Origin: Onchocerca volvulus
Lineage: Eukaryota; Nematoda; Chromadorea; Rhabditida; Onchocercidae
DNA length: 64,000 nucleotides
Direction of reading: 5' to 3'
Assembly: GCA_000499405.2 (NCBI GenBank)
Contig: HG738143.1
Location: 1-64,000 of the forward strand
Below are positions 60,101 to 64,000 of the stretch, piece by piece (the stretch's first letter is position 1; every line of letters begins with the position of its first letter). A program made the translations under genes and the position numbers. The notes beneath the pieces are model-generated. The model was not told the origin of the DNA, made no database searches, and saw only the letters and a list, made by a program, of their open reading frames with translations.

Positions 60101-61074
60101 AGTGCTTATTGGCGATCTGAGAGACAATTGAAGGATAATCGCAGCAGATAATCAAACATCTAAATCCATAAGATCATTTTTTTTTCCTGCTGCTAGAACT
60201 AGAATCCTAGCTAATAGAAGAAGTTTGGAGAGCATCATTGTATTAGGAAGTTGAGCAGAATGATTCGCTGTGGTATAGAGAATTGAAATTTTTTTGAATT
60301 CACTCGATGTTAAATTCGATCTTTAGAAGAGAGAGAAATTTTTAAAATAAAAGAATTTTGATATACCACATCATCAGTGAAATTTATTCGAGATATGTAT
60401 TCCCAAATTTTCGCTAAAAATGGAGGAGTTATTTTGCCATCACGCCAATGCAACACTTTGGATCGACGGTTTAATTCAAAATTTGCAGCACTACTCATTA
60501 CCTTGATGGTTCTATAAAATGGTACAAACGAATGATCCATCATCTATAATCAATCAGTTATGGAATTCATTGATTCATTACAATCTACCTTACTTTTATG
60601 ATAAATTAATAAATGAAATAACGAAATTTGGTGGATATGATTTTGATTTTAGAGAATATTTGTAGCAGATAATATGTAGCTGAAAGAAAAACTTTATATT
60701 TTAATTTGCGAACGTCATATTTTTTAATTCTTTGTTAGTTAAGTATTGAACAATTCTCTTTCTTATTGCCGAAACAACGAAAACTTTCTCCAGTATTTCT
60801 GTGGGACAACAAATTTTATTTTCGTTGCATTTTCGGTCACATGTTGTTCCTAAAATTTCAATTAAATTTTCGCCAAACTTCTTTTTGCTCCGAAAATTAA
60901 ACAAAATTTCCATCTGAGTATGAATAATGTGTTACGTAGTATTATTGTTTGAATGGTTTTTGCTTGAATTTTAGTTAAAACTAGAAGTTTTAAAAGTGTG
61001 CCTGTTGAAGTAACATTGATCGACGTTGCATAGTTCACAACGAATGTAAGCACAATGAGAGATTTTGAATCCAT
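57149..61074 (-). CDS. unidentified multi-exon gene, possibly secreted
   Basis: A chain of minus-strand exons joins in frame: 59734-59632, 59146-59107, 58952-58798, 58533-58404 and a last exon 57326-57149 ending ...SEKSD-stop. Joins 59632/59146 (phase 2), 59107/58952 (phase 0) and 58798/58533 (phase 2) all keep frame and use AG acceptors with GT donors. Further 5', open segments with acceptors lie at 60155-59850, 60543-60361 and 60913-60701, and an ATG at 61074 begins MDSKSLIVLTFVVNYATSI, signal-peptide-like. At least one exon between 58404 and 57326 is unresolved (an ambiguous base lies at 58238). The segment 'KLAIVISGDD...' (58952 on) suggests an alpha/beta domain such as VWA, but no metal-binding motif is seen. 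Family unknown. Confidence 0.45.
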
Positions 61075-62980
61075 CGTTCCTTGAAGCTATAGATTTATAA
61101 TATCCAATGATGATATATCGAACGATTTCTAATCAGTTTTATCCAATTAGTGAATTCCAATTTCTTTAATCGAGGAAAAAAGTTTGTTCGAAATGGCTAA
61201 TCACTTTTGACATGTATATATCTGTTACAAAAATTGTGAAAATTATTTTGCTTTTATTTCCAAGATTTTGAAAAGATATCATTTTGTTTCAAATGAAAAA
61301 TTATTAAGAAAAAAGGAAAGAACAAAATACATCTAACATTATTCATTGATCGATTTTAGTATTTAGCATATTCTTTATAGTTTTATGAAATTGATTACTA
61401 GGATCAATAAATTCCAATTTCTTAAAACTTCATTCATGAAATAATTTTAAAAGTATGACAAATCTATCGAGAAAAATATATACAATTTTTTCAGTCAACA
61501 ATAAAGTGCTGATTAATTTTTCTACATTATGAGCACGGAATTTAATAAAGACAATTTGAGATAGTAGACAAACTCGCCATGAATTCTAAATGAAAAATTA
61601 AAGCCTCTTTTACCGGATTGCAAAGAATTAAATATCATTTCGATATCAAAAAGATAATTTATTCATAAAAAATCGAAACTAACTCAGCTGCTTCGTTCTT
61701 TTTATACGCTCAAATAAGTTCAATATGCGGAAGTTGTCTGAGTATAAATAATAAGTTTATTATGCAAAAAGCAGAGAACTTTTCATAAAATTTGGAATTA
61801 ATAAAACAGTTTATAATCAAGCTTTTTATCGAATTCACAAATTTCTTTTTTGAAAAATCAATTTTACATTTCCCAAGACGGTACTATGATATAAAACAAT
61901 CTACCACCTTTTCGAGATGTAATTACAAGCTTAAACTGATGAAATTTAAAATGATCGAATTTTATAATAAAGGAGGAAATTATATCATTAGTTTCATTTA
62001 AAGAATGAAAACTTACAATTCAATCATAGGATGCATTGCAAAATAAATTATTTTCGATAGTTTTATTTATGCAAAAATTGTGCAAGCATAAATAATGTTG
62101 CTGCAAATAACTTTTCAGGCATTTATAAAATGAGTGATTGAAAAATTAACCAAAGTTCGTTAAGCATTTCCAATCTTTAGATGAAACCAGTGATACGATT
62201 TCTTTTTATTGTAAAATCCGACCATTCTAAATGTAATCAGTTTAAGCTTGCATACCATATCGCAAAAATGCTGGAGTTGTTTTATTTTTTAAACCAGATT
62301 AAGGCTAATTTCGACTTTTTTAAAAAAAAAAATTTTAATCCGATAAAAAACATTGTTGTAAATTAACATATTCTGTTAATTCCTGTTAATTCCCAGTGCG
62401 ACAGGAATATTCTGTTGATTCCCAATGCGATGGGATTATTTGAGCTCGCATAATTTTTGCATTAATAAACTTATCTAAAAATTTTATATTTCACAATGCA
62501 TACAATAGTAATGTGTATAAAATATATGAAGAGAAAGAATCAACTGAGATTAGTTTCGCTTTTTATGAATAAAATATCTCTTTGGTCTTTGACTAAAACG
62601 ACATATAATATTTTGCAACTGATTCGGTATAAAAGGCCTACCTTTTTGTACAGAATTCATAACAGCCTGTTTGTGCTATAAACTGTTTTTTCACACTCGT
62701 TCCTACAAATTTTTTATTCGTTTTATGGTTTTGACTGGCTATCAAAACTAAAATAAAGAGATATTATAGAAACTTGCTTTCAATATCTCAATATGTCTTG
62801 TCGAATTTAGGTTCACTCATGAAAAGAAACACATATTAAGTTGGTCTTGTGTGAGAAAAACAATAATTCCGTCAGAAAAAGAAGGGTTCTGACTGATCTG
62901 TAATTTAGGGTTCTAGAGTCGTCGGATTGGAGATTTTTTTGCTGCTGTGACTTGACTAAGTTAACAACAGCCTTTACTGG
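61075..62980. other. AT-rich intergenic stretch
   Basis: Frames at 61792-62001, 62181-62366 and 62496-62681 are Lys/Ile/Phe-rich and have no splice or homology support. A GTTAATTCC(C)A(G/A)TGCGA(C/T) short repeat occurs at about 62376-62425. Confidence 0.4.
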
Positions 62981-62982
62981 GT

Positions 62983-63224
62983 TCACACAATATTATAAAT
63001 AATATCACACTTTACAATAGCAAACAAAGAAAAATGAACAATATGAGAATAATATAAAGAATACCAGTAGTGGTCCTTTGATGAATTGTTGCTTGTGCTA
63101 TCGTTGAGATTGCTTGATATTGGTTGCGAATCTTTTGCGCTAATACTGAGCCTGTCGCTGATGTAGTTCTCTTGTTGCTGACGAACTGACGATGTAGACA
63201 CTTGTAGACACTGAAGCCCGCCAC
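62983..63224 (-). CDS. possible short exon, unidentified
   Basis: Two overlapping minus-strand frames are open: 63224-63012, ending in a hydrophobic run 'GILYIILILFIFLCLLL' that could be a membrane segment, and 63201-62983, rich in Ser and Asn. Only one can be real. The base composition is less AT-rich than its surroundings. No family is recognised. Confidence 0.2.
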
Positions 63225-63259
63225 TAGCTTTGATGTACTAATGATAGGAATACTGAACT

Positions 63260-63310
63260 AAGACTGCTGCTGCTGCTACTGCTGATATATTCAAGCATTA
63301 ACTGCTGCTC
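63260..63310. repeat. CTG microsatellite
   Basis: A short GCTGCTGCTGCTACTGCTGA tract followed by another CTGCTGCTCC. Nothing else is seen from here to 64000 beyond AT-rich sequence. Confidence 0.7.
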
Positions 63311-64000
63311 CGAAAATTCCCCCTTTATTTGATTATCCTTGATGGAGAGAGGTTTCACATATTAATCATGCAAAAAAATACTGCAACCATTTACAATCTA
63401 TTGAAAAAGCGCATTTTATTAATCTTTATAGTATTACAGACACTGACATATTTTACAACCATTTACAACCCTTTAGACAAAAGACATGAGCAATGTCAGT
63501 AGATTAGATGATGAGAAACAAAGGGCCATTGTGCACAATATGGATAAATGGCTTGATGTATGAGATTACAAATTTCAATTATAAACAGCATTTGGATTAT
63601 GTTGGCATTTCGGTTTGCCGATAAATTCATTGTTAGCTTCTTTGTTTTATGAAATGATCGGAAAAAATTTGCATAATTCTGCTAACCGATTTGTTATGTC
63701 ATTGAATCCATTCAGTGAAATATTTGAGAAATTTGAATAAACTAGTAATATTGACCAATTAAATAAAGTCATACAGAATACCAAAATCATTCAGGATATC
63801 AGTATTAAATATATTTTGTCAAAATTGTTTTTTTTTTTCATTTTAAAACGAAGTGAAATGTTTTTCAAAATCTTGAAAAAAAAAATTCAAAAGAAATTTC
63901 GCAAAATCTCAACAGATTTGTTATATGTCCGAAGTGGTTGATTTTATTTCGAGAAAATTTTCCCCCAAGTAAAGAAATTGGAATTTATTAATTGTATGGA

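Overview
The window is intron-rich, AT-rich eukaryotic DNA that is best explained as nematode. Seven-exon serpentine receptor genes of the nematode-restricted Srx chemoreceptor class are spread over most of it. Introns are short (about 40-450 bp) with TTTCAG-like acceptors, and two genes have a candidate trans-splice acceptor a few bases upstream of the ATG. Composition and repeats would fit a clade III (possibly filarial) worm, but that placement is inference. Two assembly gaps (35641-36300 and 45802-45803) fall inside receptor genes.

Receptor cluster. Four copies are intact from ATG to stop: srx-A (+, 7139-9129), srx-D (-, 14843-17017), srx-B (+, 27169-29467) and srx-C (+, 30270-32672). Two more, srx-E (-, 35506-37572) and srx-F (-, 45207-46642), are open in everything visible but lose exons 4-6 and 4-5 at the gaps. 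Five further copies are decayed: 735-1530 (-), 4077-4608 (-), 26130-26325 (-), 39884-41403 (-) and 51768-53368 (+). All share one gene structure: exon sizes 54, 161, 233, 158-170, 69-72, 131 and 58-112 nt, with introns in phases 0, 2, 1, 0, 0, 2. Copies lie on both strands. srx-A and the relic at 4077-4608 are head to head on an inverted duplication. srx-E and srx-F are a same-strand segmental duplication.

Mobile and repetitive DNA separates the receptors. There is a Helitron-like element (24391-25373) with TC...CTAG ends between A and T; a related inverted copy (about 41900-44125) whose interior has expanded into six tandem units; a solo LTR with a perfect 5-bp duplication (19948-20506) and an inverted second copy (50722-51265); several degenerate LTR fragments; and a nearly perfect palindrome with 460-bp arms (37965-38900).

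Right end. A minus-strand multi-exon gene (57149 to about 61074) has internal exons that join in frame but is not recognised. A possible small basic protein gene lies at 12211-12982. Much of the remaining intergenic DNA is AT-rich with no supportable feature.

Function. The receptors would act as chemosensory GPCRs in ciliated neurons if they behave like Caenorhabditis Srx proteins. The cluster shows birth-and-death evolution: intact genes, recent duplicates and graded pseudogenes within 50 kb.
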